The notes beneath the pieces were generated by a model that saw nothing but the letters and a program-made list of their open reading frames with translations, did not search any database and was not told the origin of the DNA. A program made the translations under genes and the position numbers. Source: an uncultured Clostridia bacterium (GTDB lineage Bacteria; Bacillota; Clostridia; Oscillospirales; Acutalibacteraceae). From it: DNA of 14,824 bases. Of this stretch, positions 5,666 through 14,198 are shown in pieces. The DNA is taken from assembly GCA_937877675.1 (NCBI GenBank), contig CALEIS010000046.1, positions 1 through 14,824 of the forward strand, read 5' to 3'. How positions within the stretch are numbered: the stretch's first letter is position 1; the number at the start of each line of letters is the position of its first letter.

Positions 5666-7345
5666 TTACTTTTGTAATTTGAATTTTACCAGTTCTTTTT
5701 CCACTTGTGAAAATGGCAAAAATTCACCTATATATCGTCCGTGAAGGTCTTTTTCTGCCTTTTGATTAACTGCATAGACCAAATCCGATTTATAAAGGAC
5801 TGCAACTTTTATGTTTTTATCTACATTTTCAATGAAATATTTTTTCACTTGCTTATAGATAGGGTTTCTCACCTTAAAGGTTTCAGGAATTTGCACCGAC
5901 GAGCTACTTGACAGCAAATCACAAAGAATTTTTTCCTTTAAAATTTCACTGTCGCATTTATCTTTAAAGAAATTATAAAGATTTTCTGCATAATCAGAAA
6001 GTCGCATTTTGTTTCCGTCAACTGCATTACCAAAATCATTGAAAAGGTCAAATGGTGAAATGCCATATTCGTGGGTTAAATAGTCAAGAGTGAATAAAAA
6101 TCTGCCACTGTTATAAAGTCGGTCAACTGCATCTTCACAGTTTTTAAGCATTTTGATTTCGTCACTTGACAGCCACGGAGTTGATGTGACCTCATAAGGT
6201 GGCTCATCATTAAATGTGCAAGGATATTTATCTTGGTTTTCACGCATATCTGCACCATAGAGAAGTTTTAAAAAGCCCATTTGAAGCATTTGTGCCTTTA
6301 ATGAGTAACCAATATTAAAACTATTTTTAAAGCTTTCCAAATTTTCACCTGTAAGCCCTGCAATAAGGTCAATGTGAATGTGCATATTCTTAAAACTCAC
6401 AAGTTTTTTGATGTTTTCAATAAGTTTCTTTGTGTCGGTTTTACGGTTAATGGTCTTTAATGTTTCTTCATTAAAAGACTGCATACCGATTTCAAGTTGC
6501 ACAGCACCCTTTGGCATACTTTCAAGGATATTGAGAGTGTCTTCCCTTAAAATATCCCCTGCTATTTCAAAATGGAAGCATATACCTTTGGGATTTTCTT
6601 TTCCGTAATTTTCTTTAATGAAACACAAAATCTCGTTGGCTCTTTTAGGGTTTGCATTGAATGTACGGTCAACGAATTTAAGAGTTTGTGTGCCACTGTT
6701 AGAAAGTTTGATTATGTCATTTTTAACCCCATCAAGGTCAAAATATCGCAAAGGTGAGCATCTGCCTGAAAGACAGAATGCACAACGATAAGGACACCCA
6801 CGACTTGTTTCAATATATGAAATTCTGCCATTTAAATTCTTGAAAAACTCATCCGTATATGGTGACGGTGGTGTTTCGTCATATACTTTTTCAGGGATTG
6901 TGATGATTTGGTCATTTTCTCGGTATGAAAGACCTGAAACCAATGACAAATCCTCATTAAAATTATTGATAAAATCAGGGAATGACCATTCCCCTTCCCC
7001 TGCTAAAACAAAATCGACAAAACCATATTTATTAAGCACATCTTCCTGACGGAATGCAACCTCAGGACCACCGAGAATGATTTTACAGTTATGCTTTTCT
7101 TTTATATAACGACAGATTTCAAGAGTTTTTGTAATATTCCAGATATAGGATGAAAAAGAAACAACATCAGGTTTTTCTGCTATTATTTCATCTGCAAAAT
7201 CATAGATATTGCCATTGATTGTGCTTTCCATTACCTTTGCTTCAACATTAGTTTTGCAAAATTCTCTGACTCCTGAAAGCAAACACCAAGGAGAAAGGGA
7301 TGCATGGACATATTTAGAATTTAAACAACAAATTATAACCTTCAT
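5666..7345 (-). CDS. B12-binding domain radical SAM protein with DUF4080-type C-terminus
   Basis: The 559-aa protein has an N-terminal cobalamin-binding-type Rossmann region (about 1-135) with the family GGPEV at 92-96 and AGEGE at 115-119. A radical SAM core follows, with the [4Fe-4S] motif C184-x3-C188-x2-C191 inside SRGCPYRCAFC. Residues of about 365-540 resemble DUF4080, including YNSGRF and the SPFDLF-like string. Members are cytoplasmic and common in Clostridia; the methylated or rearranged substrate is not known. The N-terminus lacks the classical DxHxxG cobalamin motif, as in many members of this class, so B12 binding is likely but unproven. AAAGGAG lies six bases upstream. The gene follows the YfcC carrier gene across a 79-bp gap filled by a repeat/terminator, so it may be transcribed by read-through. 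No strong terminator lies after it, and the 708-aa gene starts 105 bases downstream. Confidence 0.9.
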   Translation of the reverse strand: MKVIICCLNSKYVHASLSPWCLLSGVREFCKTNVEAKVMESTINGNIYDFADEIIAEKPDVVSFSSYIWNITKTLEICRYIKEKHNCKIILGGPEVAFRQEDVLNKYGFVDFVLAGEGEWSFPDFINNFNEDLSLVSGLSYRENDQIITIPEKVYDETPPSPYTDEFFKNLNGRISYIETSRGCPYRCAFCLSGRCSPLRYFDLDGVKNDIIKLSNSGTQTLKFVDRTFNANPKRANEILCFIKENYGKENPKGICFHFEIAGDILREDTLNILESMPKGAVQLEIGMQSFNEETLKTINRKTDTKKLIENIKKLVSFKNMHIHIDLIAGLTGENLESFKNSFNIGYSLKAQMLQMGFLKLLYGADMRENQDKYPCTFNDEPPYEVTSTPWLSSDEIKMLKNCEDAVDRLYNSGRFLFTLDYLTHEYGISPFDLFNDFGNAVDGNKMRLSDYAENLYNFFKDKCDSEILKEKILCDLLSSSSSVQIPETFKVRNPIYKQVKKYFIENVDKNIKVAVLYKSDLVYAVNQKAEKDLHGRYIGEFLPFSQVEKELVKFKLQK

Positions 7346-7362
7346 ATTTTCTCCTTTCTGTT

Positions 7363-7388
7363 AAAAAAGGGCGATTTGTGAATCGCCC
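7363..7388 (-). terminator. Repeat-derived terminator after the YfcC carrier gene
   Basis: On the minus strand the GGGCGATT/AATCGCCC hairpin is followed directly by TTTTTT (7363-7368), giving the form of a rho-independent terminator 37 bases after the carrier stop codon. The hairpin belongs to the dispersed repeat, so the terminator may be provided by the mobile element. Confidence 0.7.
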
Positions 7389-7421
7389 CTACAATTTTGC
7401 GTTTTGCACTTTGCATTTTGC
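7363..7421. repeat. Composite dispersed repeat: hairpin plus 7-bp tandem units
   Basis: The element has two parts. First is a perfect 8-bp hairpin, GGGCGATT (7369-7376) with AATCGCCC (7381-7388). Then CCCCTACAA leads into four 7-bp units of (A/G)TTTTGC/ACTTTGC type at 7394-7421, ending almost at the stop codon of the carrier gene. The CCCCTACAA link ties it to the repeats at both window ends. It fills nearly the whole intergenic gap. Confidence 0.8.
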
Positions 7422-7424
7422 ATT

Positions 7425-8828
7425 TTAATTATATCCAATCACCATACCAAAGAGCAACAGTAATGATGTTGCGACAAGGATTGTGAACTGGATTTTGAAT
7501 GTCCATTTAAACCATTTAATATAACTTATTCCTGCCATACCAAGGCTGATTAAAAGCACAGGGTTTGTTGGATACATAACATTTGAGAAACCATCACCGA
7601 ATGCGAATGCCATAACTGAAAGTTGGGATGAAATATCAAAAATCTGTGCAAGTGGCACGATTAAAGGCATAAGCAAAAATGCCTTTGCAGAGCCTGAGCT
7701 TATAAAGAAATTAAGCACAAGAACGATTAAATAGATAAAGAGAATTACTGCTCCCTTTGGTAAAGTTTCGGCAATTCCCACCGCTGAATGAAGGAGTGTA
7801 TCGAGAATTTTACCCTCAATGAGTGTGTATTTAATTGAACTTGCCATTAAAATCATTAAAACAGCAGGAAGAATTGTAACAATTCCGTAGCCAAAGAATT
7901 TTGCCAAATTCTTGCCACTCATTCCTGAAATAAGCACTGAAGCAAGACCTGCCACAAGGAACATAAGCGCTACGATAATCATTGTGTAATCCTGCAAGAA
8001 TGTTAAGAAAACTGAACTGAGAACTACTAAAATTCCAACACCAAGGATACTTGCGAAGGTTACAAGTGCTTTATCCATTCTCTTGTCATCAACGAAATCG
8101 TCGTGAACTTCGATTTGTTCAATAGGTTTTGCAATTTTAAGTGCATGATGTTTTACAAAAAAGTGAACTATCGCATAAATGATTATGAATGCAACAAAAC
8201 GGAGCCACATTCCTGAAAACATAGGAAGTCCTGCCAATTCCTGTGCAACACCAACTGTAAATGGATTACAAACACCTGCAGCAAAGCCACAACCTGCCGA
8301 GAGAATACTCATTCCAAGTCCTGTAAGCTCATCCCAACCAAGGGCAACTGAAAGTCCCACAACGATTGGCACAAGTGGTACACATTCTTCAAGTGAGCCG
8401 ATAAATGCACCCATTGACATAAAGAAAAGCATTACAAAGGACATAAGATTGTATCTATTCTGTCCGAATTTGTGAACAATCTTTTTGAGCATATACTCCA
8501 TAAGTCCACATTTATCAAGGGCTGTGAAAATTCCACCAATTACAAGAAGGAACACGATAACGGCAATAATTGCTCCACCACCGTCAGCACCAAGGACTAA
8601 AAATGGGGACAAAATCCATTTCAAAAATGGAACTCCACCATCCACATATTTAAAACTGTCAGTTACAATAGTTTCCATTCCGTTTGCATCGGTTACTCTC
8701 GCATATTCACCGCCTGGAATGAAAAATGTTGCAACATAAGTAAGACACATCAATGCAAAAATGATAACTATTGCACCAATAAAGGATTTTGCACTTATGT
8801 CAAGACCTTTTCTTTGGTTTTTCGCCAT
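7425..8828 (-). CDS. YfcC-family carrier (DcuC/arginine-ornithine antiporter-like superfamily)
   Basis: The 467-aa polytopic membrane protein has about 11-12 hydrophobic segments. Family hallmarks are FIPGGEYAR (near residue 36), an FLLVIGGIF helix near 93-101, EECVPLVPI (about 148-156) and NPFTVGVAQELAGLP (about 191-205). A C-terminal SSGSAKAFLLMPLIVPL segment also fits. These fit the YfcC group of the PF03606 superfamily, which moves amino acids, peptides or carboxylates; the substrate is not visible from sequence. The ATG lies four bases after the stop of the M20 peptidase, and its AGAGG overlaps the end of that gene. The two are almost certainly translated from one mRNA, suggesting uptake of the peptidase substrate or exchange of its product. 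Length is normal for the family. Confidence 0.88.
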   Translation of the reverse strand: MAKNQRKGLDISAKSFIGAIVIIFALMCLTYVATFFIPGGEYARVTDANGMETIVTDSFKYVDGGVPFLKWILSPFLVLGADGGGAIIAVIVFLLVIGGIFTALDKCGLMEYMLKKIVHKFGQNRYNLMSFVMLFFMSMGAFIGSLEECVPLVPIVVGLSVALGWDELTGLGMSILSAGCGFAAGVCNPFTVGVAQELAGLPMFSGMWLRFVAFIIIYAIVHFFVKHHALKIAKPIEQIEVHDDFVDDKRMDKALVTFASILGVGILVVLSSVFLTFLQDYTMIIVALMFLVAGLASVLISGMSGKNLAKFFGYGIVTILPAVLMILMASSIKYTLIEGKILDTLLHSAVGIAETLPKGAVILFIYLIVLVLNFFISSGSAKAFLLMPLIVPLAQIFDISSQLSVMAFAFGDGFSNVMYPTNPVLLISLGMAGISYIKWFKWTFKIQFTILVATSLLLLFGMVIGYN

Positions 8829-8832
8829 TAAA

Positions 8833-10155
8833 TTATACCTCTTTAATTACGTATTTATAGAAATCAACTGCAGGTGCAAGTGTGTCGATACTAACATTCT
8901 CATCAATACCGTGAACACTGTTGTACTGTTGATTATCAATGTTAAATGGAACAAAACGAAGGCAGTTTTTACAAACTCTTGTGAAATATCTGCTATCTGT
9001 TGCACCATTCATAATATATGGAACAGCCTTGTATTCAGGGAAAACAGCACTTACTGCTTTTTCAATAAATTTAAACTGTTCACCGTTGAAATCAGAAATA
9101 CCTGACTCGATTCCGTCCTCAATAATCTCTGTTTCAATATCATATTTCTTTGCAAGTTTTGTGATATTCTCAACACTTGACTTTTTGCCCTGATGATGTG
9201 AATAACGCATATTGCCAACAACCCATGCCTCTTGTGGAATAACATTTGAACCGTCAGAGCCTTTGCTCATTGTGAAAGCAAGAGTTGTACGAAGAAGTGC
9301 TGCACCTGATGGTGAAATCATTGGCATAACTTTTTCAAGGACTGGTTTGAAAGTATTTGCATTTCCACAAGCAGTTTTCATAACACCACTCATTGTTGGT
9401 GCAAATCGTGAAAGCATTTCTTTGATAGTTGGTGACATTTCCACATCAAAGCACTGTGCTTTTTCTGCCTCACACATAAACTTTGCAAGACGAACAAGTG
9501 GAGTGTTTTTGCCAGGTGCAGATGCGTGACCACCATTTGATTTTGCGATAAATTTAAGGTCCATATATCCCTTTTCACCAACACCAATCATTGCAAAAGT
9601 ACCGTCAGCACCACCGATTGGGTCATAAAGAATCATACCACCCTCGTCAAGGACCATATAGAAATCCATATTTCTCTTTTGCAATTCAAGTGAGATAGCA
9701 TTTCCGCACTCACCACCTGTTTCCTCTGTACAGGTTGATACAAAATATGTATCTCTTCTTGGTGTGAAACCTTCTTTTAAAAGTTCTTCGGCAGCCTGAA
9801 ACATCATAGCAAGACCACCCTTTGTATCAAGTGTACCTCTGCCCCATACTCTGCCCTCTGCAATTTCACCTGAAAATGGAGGGTATTTCCACTCACCACT
9901 TGCTTCAACAACGTCATGGTGATTCATAAGCATAACGGGTTTAAGTGATGAGTCTGTACCCTTCCATTTAAGCAAAAGGCTACCGTCAAAAACCTCACAT
10001 TCAAGTTTGCTGAAAACATTTGGGAAAGTTTCATGGAGTACCTTATGAAACTCTAAAAACTTTGTTCTGTCCTTGTTTTCCCTTGAAGAAATTGTTTCTA
10101 CTTTAATGAGTTTTGACAAAATCTCTGCATATTGCATTCCACGATTATCGCTCAT
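8833..10155 (-). CDS. M20 family metallopeptidase (carboxypeptidase S / PM20D1-like)
   Basis: The 440-aa protein carries the M20 di-zinc site: H79-x-D81 in NHHDVV, bridging D110 in GRGTLDTKG, catalytic E144 and ligand E145 in TEETGG, D170 in VLDEGG, and H415 in NSVHGIDE. An insert between about 190 and 310 would be the dimerisation lid. Residues such as YPPFSGEIAEGRVWGRG and NGATDSRYF are closest to the carboxypeptidase S/PM20D1 branch, which hydrolyses short peptides or N-acyl amino acids. No signal peptide is visible, so it should act in the cytoplasm. TAGGAG lies close upstream of the ATG, and an extended -10 promoter is at 10186-10191. It is co-transcribed with the YfcC carrier. All catalytic residues are present. 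Confidence 0.92.
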   Translation of the reverse strand: MSDNRGMQYAEILSKLIKVETISSRENKDRTKFLEFHKVLHETFPNVFSKLECEVFDGSLLLKWKGTDSSLKPVMLMNHHDVVEASGEWKYPPFSGEIAEGRVWGRGTLDTKGGLAMMFQAAEELLKEGFTPRRDTYFVSTCTEETGGECGNAISLELQKRNMDFYMVLDEGGMILYDPIGGADGTFAMIGVGEKGYMDLKFIAKSNGGHASAPGKNTPLVRLAKFMCEAEKAQCFDVEMSPTIKEMLSRFAPTMSGVMKTACGNANTFKPVLEKVMPMISPSGAALLRTTLAFTMSKGSDGSNVIPQEAWVVGNMRYSHHQGKKSSVENITKLAKKYDIETEIIEDGIESGISDFNGEQFKFIEKAVSAVFPEYKAVPYIMNGATDSRYFTRVCKNCLRFVPFNIDNQQYNSVHGIDENVSIDTLAPAVDFYKYVIKEV

Positions 10156-10185
10156 TTTCTACATCTCCTAAAAAATAATGAGAAA

Positions 10186-10194
10186 ATTATACCA
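10186..10194 (-). promoter_or_regulatory. Extended -10 promoter of the M20-YfcC operon
   Basis: On the minus strand TGGTATAAT (10186-10194) lies 30 bases before the M20 start codon. The -35 region is AT-rich with no good TTGACA match; the TGG extension would compensate. Confidence 0.65.
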
Positions 10195-10232
10195 TATAAT
10201 ATAAATAAAATAAAGTATTTTGTAAAAAAATG

Positions 10233-10249
10233 GATAGAAAATATCTATC
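10233..10249. promoter_or_regulatory. Inverted repeat in the divergent promoter region (possible operator)
   Basis: GATAGA (10233-10238) and TCTATC (10244-10249) form a perfect 6-bp inverted repeat with a 5-base AAATA centre. It lies between the -10 elements of the divergent M20 and DUF4474 genes, just upstream of the plus-strand -35. It could bind a dimeric regulator of one or both genes. In such AT-rich DNA a chance origin is possible. Confidence 0.35.
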
Positions 10250-10256
10250 ATTTTAG

Positions 10257-10284
10257 TTGCTTTTTTGTATAAAAATGGTATAAT
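10257..10284 (+). promoter_or_regulatory. Promoter of the DUF4474 gene
   Basis: TTGCTT (10257-10262), a 16-base spacer and TATAAT (10279-10284) with a preceding TGG. The arrangement is the same as at 11559-11586. Confidence 0.75.
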
Positions 10285-10316
10285 GTAGTTTAATGTAATT
10301 TGAAAGGATGAATCAG

Positions 10317-11507
10317 ATGAAAATTACTGCAAAAATCGTTTCTATCGTTATGGCAATTGTGCTTCTTTTCACTATGGCTACTCCTGTAATGGCAAAAAGT
10401 GAAAGTGGAATGAAAACTCGTGCACAGTATGTTCAGACTCTTGCTGGTGAAGGCTACCCTGCTATGACAACGGATGAATTCCTTGGAAAAATAAACGCTT
10501 GTGGTGACTTTTTCCGTATGTTTACAGGTGGAAAATTCCCAAGTGAAGAAAAAATAAACATTTCTTTTGACAAAACTCTTACAGAGGCTAACCTCTATGT
10601 TGTTGAAAATTGTGGTGTTAATATGGAAGCAATTCTTCGTAATCTTCCACCACTCAACAACCTTTCTTCCCTTGTTGCTGACACTTTTGAAATCGACACA
10701 GTAGCTTTCAGAGAAGCTATGTTTGAAGAGTGTAGAAAACAGGATGCTGAAGGTACAGGCTTAGGTGTTGTTTACTATTTCCTTGGCTGTTATATGAGCA
10801 TTATCGACAAGATTGAGCTCTTTGTTGTACCAACTGATGATTCTGATGTTTTTGAGCTCTGTTTCAATATGGTTTTCCGTGATGGTGCAAAAGAAACTAT
10901 TCACACAGGTATGTACATTGACACAAAAACTGGTGAAATGGGTAACTTTGACAACAAAGGTATGTTGGGCCTTGGATTTAATTTCAACTTCAAGGATATG
11001 GTAATATACACAGTTGTTGACGCTTGGACAAGAGATTTAGGTTTTGCAGTTGTATATGATGTTATTGCAAATGCCGTTGGTATTTATGACTATGAAACTC
11101 GCAGATACCAGTTTGAATATGACGGTCTTGAATGGATGATTCAGGTTTGGAAAGGCACATATTTCTATGTTACAAACGGTGCTGAGGTTGGTATTTACAA
11201 CCGAGTACCAGGTGAGGAAATGGGAACTTTCTACAACTGTGCTAATAACGACCAGATGATGGAAATGCAAATGATGCTTATGTATAAGAACAAAATTCTT
11301 ATCAACACAAGGGCTCAGAAACACTGGTGGCTTACTGGTTTCCACTTAAGCGGAACAGTTTATGACCCTGCATCACTTACAATGGTTTATTCAATTATTT
11401 TCCCAAATAAGGAAATGAGAAATGCATTTACAAATGCTGTTGACAATGAGAAAAACGGTGACGCATCATACACAGTAAGTGGTAATAAAGTTACAGTTAA
11501 ATGGTAA
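10317..11507 (+). CDS. Secreted DUF4474 domain protein
   Basis: The 396-aa product begins with a signal peptide (basic start, hydrophobic 8-22, likely cleavage after VMA at 26). Residues 27-230 are a region I do not recognise. Residues of about 235-375 match DUF4474: DAWTRDLGF (235-243), FEYDGLEWMIQVWKG (266-280), GAEVGIYNR (288-296), a GTFYNCA string (303-309) and KHWWLTGFHL (335-344). DUF4474 is typical of Clostridia and has no assigned activity. It would be exported and either free or wall-associated; no LPXTG or lipobox is visible. The start at 10317 is chosen because AAAGGA lies eight bases upstream; the ATG at 10308 overlaps that site. The gene is monocistronic, with a promoter at 10257-10284 and a terminator at 11511-11547. 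Confidence 0.88.
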   Translation: MKITAKIVSIVMAIVLLFTMATPVMAKSESGMKTRAQYVQTLAGEGYPAMTTDEFLGKINACGDFFRMFTGGKFPSEEKINISFDKTLTEANLYVVENCGVNMEAILRNLPPLNNLSSLVADTFEIDTVAFREAMFEECRKQDAEGTGLGVVYYFLGCYMSIIDKIELFVVPTDDSDVFELCFNMVFRDGAKETIHTGMYIDTKTGEMGNFDNKGMLGLGFNFNFKDMVIYTVVDAWTRDLGFAVVYDVIANAVGIYDYETRRYQFEYDGLEWMIQVWKGTYFYVTNGAEVGIYNRVPGEEMGTFYNCANNDQMMEMQMMLMYKNKILINTRAQKHWWLTGFHLSGTVYDPASLTMVYSIIFPNKEMRNAFTNAVDNEKNGDASYTVSGNKVTVKW

Positions 11508-11510
11508 AAT

Positions 11511-11547
11511 AAAAAGCACCTTTGAGATTTCTCAGGGTGCTTTTTTT
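11511..11547 (+). terminator. Rho-independent terminator of the DUF4474 gene
   Basis: AAAAAGCACC (11511-11520) and TGAG (11523-11526) pair with CTCA (11531-11534) and GGTGC plus following Ts (from 11536), with a small internal mismatch. It is followed by seven Ts at 11541-11547. Confidence 0.88.
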
Positions 11548-11558
11548 ATTGTATGATG

Positions 11559-11586
11559 TTGCTTTTTGCTTTATGGGTGGTATAAT
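11559..11586 (+). promoter_or_regulatory. Promoter of the 69-aa zinc-ribbon gene and probably the rhamnosidase
   Basis: TTGCTT (11559-11564), a 16-base spacer and TATAAT (11581-11586) preceded by TGG. No other clear promoter is seen before the rhamnosidase start at 11865, so this one probably serves both. Confidence 0.7.
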
Positions 11587-11624
11587 TATTTCAATAAATA
11601 AAGGTATGATAAGGAGAAATTTAT

Positions 11625-11834
11625 ATGAGACAATGCTTAAGATGCAACAGCATAATGGTTGAAGATTTATCACTTATGGTAACCAATGGTGGTTATGGTA
11701 TAGATGTCAGAGAAAAAGGATTATTCAAAAACTCCTTAGGAAAAATCAAATGTGCAGTTTGTCCCAAATGTGGTTATACAGAAACATACATTGATGATGT
11801 TCAACGCTTGAAAAAAGCCATTGAAAGCAAATAA
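11625..11834 (+). CDS. Small zinc-ribbon protein (69 aa)
   Basis: The product has C4-x2-C7 at the N-terminus and C46-x2-C49 (CPKCGY) after about 40 residues, a two-knuckle zinc ribbon. C43 precedes the second pair. The middle contains NGGYGIDVREKGLF, and the C-terminus is a short helix of charged residues. Similar short proteins in Clostridia are annotated as nucleic-acid-binding or zinc-ribbon proteins without a proven role. There is no signal peptide, so it should be cytoplasmic. AAGGAG lies about nine bases upstream. The rhamnosidase begins 30 bases after its stop with no terminator between, so the two are probably co-transcribed. Unlike the large zinc-ribbon proteins elsewhere in this window it has no membrane helix. 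Confidence 0.85.
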   Translation: MRQCLRCNSIMVEDLSLMVTNGGYGIDVREKGLFKNSLGKIKCAVCPKCGYTETYIDDVQRLKKAIESK

Positions 11835-11864
11835 ACAAAAAACTTCATCATAGAGAGGTTTACT

Positions 11865-14198
11865 ATGAAAATTTTACAGATAATTATTTCGTGTCTTTTA
11901 ATAGTGGCAATTATTGTTTCTTCACATTTTTCTTCACTTTTTGTATTGAAGGAAGCATCAGCACCTTTTGCAAATGCTTACCAAATTCCGGAAAACATTC
12001 CTGAATACCAAAGGATTTCTATAACCAAGAAAACCGATTGGACTGCCAAATGGATTTGGGATAAAGAAAACCTGACAGAGAAAAACACATGGATGTGCTT
12101 TAATAAAGAGGTCAATCTTGAAAAAAAGCCTGAAGAACTTATTGCTGACATCTCAGCCGACTCGAAATATTGGCTTTACATTAACGGAGAAACTGTTGTT
12201 TTTGATGGAAATGTTAAACGAGGTCCTAATGATAACAGTGGCTATTATGACAGTGTGGATATTGCTCCATATCTTAAAGAGGGTGAAAACTCAATTTGTG
12301 CTTTGGTGTGGTTTTGGGGTGATAGTAAAAACTATTCATACAACAGTAGTGGTCAGGGTGGATTCCTTTTTGAAGCAAAAAATGATGACATCACCATAAT
12401 TTCTGACAACAGTTGGAAGGTAAAAAAGAATGATGCTTATAGGGATAGTATTTTTTACAAACCTAATTACAGACTCCCTGAACACAGCATTTATTATGAT
12501 GCAAGAAAGGACATTGGCGATTGGACAAAGGTTGGATATGATATTTCTTCTTGGGAAAATGCTACCGAATATGGTGTTGGTGGTACTGGTGCTTATGGTG
12601 ACCTTTATTCAAGAGGAATTCCAATGCTTAAGGATTATGGTCTTAAAGACTATGAAAATTCAAAGGATTATGAGAACTATACTGTAAAGAACCTTTTCGG
12701 TGAAAAAATCACCGTGGATATTCCATACAATGCACAATTTACTCCTTATCTTAAAATCATAGCACCTAAGGGCAAGAAAATTCGCATAACAACGGAAAAC
12801 ACACCAATCGGTGCAGTTTCAACTACCTATATCACTAAAGAGGGAGAACAAGAGTTTGAGTCTTTAGGTTGGATTAATGGTGAGCATATTACTTATGAAA
12901 TACCATACGGTGTTACAGTTGTTTCTCTCAAATACCGTGAAACAGGATATGACAGTGAATTTTGTGGTTACTTTAACTGTGATGATGAATTCTTAAACAC
13001 TTTGTGGCAAAAATCCTTGCGAACTCTCTATGTTACTATGCGTGACAACTTTATGGATTGTCCTGACAGAGAAAGAGCACAATGGTGGGGTGATGTCACA
13101 AGTGAGATGATTATGACAATGTACTCTATGGACAGCAATTCCTACTTGTTGTATCAAAAGGGTGTTCATGCGATGCTTTCTCATATTGACAACACAAAGG
13201 TGCTTCAAACTGTTGTACCTATAAGTGGTGACTATTTTGAACTTCCTGTTCAGCAACTTGCAGGAATCGTTGGTTTTATGACCTACTATGAATATACTGG
13301 TGACAAGGCTTTTCTTGAAGAGGTTTATAGTGCATCCATCGACTACCTGAAACTTTGGGAAATTGGTGAAAACAATCTTGTTGTTCATCGTGAAGGCTCT
13401 TGGGACTGGCCTGACTGGGGTAACAAGGCGGATATGACAGCCATTGAAAATGCTTGGGTTTACTATGCACTCTCTGCCACAGAAGAAATGGCAAAAGTTA
13501 TAGGAAATGACAAGGATATTCCATTTATTACAGAGAGAAAAGACACTATCGCAAAGGGTTATAAAACTCTTTGGACAGAAAATGGCTTTAAGAGTGATGA
13601 TGTGAAAAATCCTGATGACAGAGCCAATGCACTTGCAGTTTTATCAGGACTTGCAACCAAAGAGCAGTACGCCACTATCAAAAATGTGCTTACAACCACT
13701 CAAAATTCAAGTCCATATATGGAATATTATGTTCTTGAAGCCCTTTGCAAAATGGGAGAATATGAACTTGCAAGAGATAGAATTAAGGACAGATATGAGG
13801 GTATGGTAAATGCAGATTACTCTACTCTTTGGGAATTCTGGGACGCTTGGCGTGGCACTAAAAATCACGCTTGGAGTGGTGGACCTCTTGTTATAATGAG
13901 TAAGCATTTTGCAGGTATCACTCCCCTTTCAGCAGGTTATGAAAAGGTTAAAATCGACCCTCAATACACCCTTTCTAACAGTATGAACTGTACTGTTCCA
14001 AGTGTAAAAGGTTTAATCACTTTGGATTATGTAAAATCTAACGGAAATTACATTATCAACCTTACTATTCCAGAAGGTATGAATACTGTTGTGTATGCAC
14101 CAACAAATGCTGTTGTGTATGTAAACTCACAGATTTACTACCAAAACGGTGAATATGCAAATAGTGAAATCACAAATGTGGAAATTGTGGAAAAGTAA
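11865..14198 (+). CDS. GH78 alpha-L-rhamnosidase, membrane-anchored or secreted
   Basis: The 777-aa enzyme has an N-terminal hydrophobic segment (about 3-28; signal peptide or anchor, no clear lipobox). A lectin-like beta domain typical of bacterial rhamnosidases follows (about 58-185; AKWIW, SADSKYWLYINGE), then a further beta region and an (alpha/alpha)6 catalytic barrel (about 370-680). The C-terminal beta domain is about 681-777. In MDCPDRERAQWWGD the residues D398, E403 and D410 have the spacing of the catalytic acid/rhamnose-binding set of GH78. E657 in STLWEFWD matches the general base. GSWDWPDWG (511-519) and GTKNHAWSGG (664-673) are further family strings. It should remove terminal alpha-L-rhamnose from plant flavonoids, pectin side chains or bacterial polysaccharide. 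GAGAGG lies upstream. No transporter or rhamnose catabolic gene is nearby. Confidence 0.92.
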   Translation: MKILQIIISCLLIVAIIVSSHFSSLFVLKEASAPFANAYQIPENIPEYQRISITKKTDWTAKWIWDKENLTEKNTWMCFNKEVNLEKKPEELIADISADSKYWLYINGETVVFDGNVKRGPNDNSGYYDSVDIAPYLKEGENSICALVWFWGDSKNYSYNSSGQGGFLFEAKNDDITIISDNSWKVKKNDAYRDSIFYKPNYRLPEHSIYYDARKDIGDWTKVGYDISSWENATEYGVGGTGAYGDLYSRGIPMLKDYGLKDYENSKDYENYTVKNLFGEKITVDIPYNAQFTPYLKIIAPKGKKIRITTENTPIGAVSTTYITKEGEQEFESLGWINGEHITYEIPYGVTVVSLKYRETGYDSEFCGYFNCDDEFLNTLWQKSLRTLYVTMRDNFMDCPDRERAQWWGDVTSEMIMTMYSMDSNSYLLYQKGVHAMLSHIDNTKVLQTVVPISGDYFELPVQQLAGIVGFMTYYEYTGDKAFLEEVYSASIDYLKLWEIGENNLVVHREGSWDWPDWGNKADMTAIENAWVYYALSATEEMAKVIGNDKDIPFITERKDTIAKGYKTLWTENGFKSDDVKNPDDRANALAVLSGLATKEQYATIKNVLTTTQNSSPYMEYYVLEALCKMGEYELARDRIKDRYEGMVNADYSTLWEFWDAWRGTKNHAWSGGPLVIMSKHFAGITPLSAGYEKVKIDPQYTLSNSMNCTVPSVKGLITLDYVKSNGNYIINLTIPEGMNTVVYAPTNAVVYVNSQIYYQNGEYANSEITNVEIVEK

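Noticed and set aside
10308..10316. Upstream ATG of the DUF4474 protein
   Set aside because: The ATG overlaps the AAAGGA ribosome site; the ATG at 10317 is properly spaced and gives a normal signal peptide.
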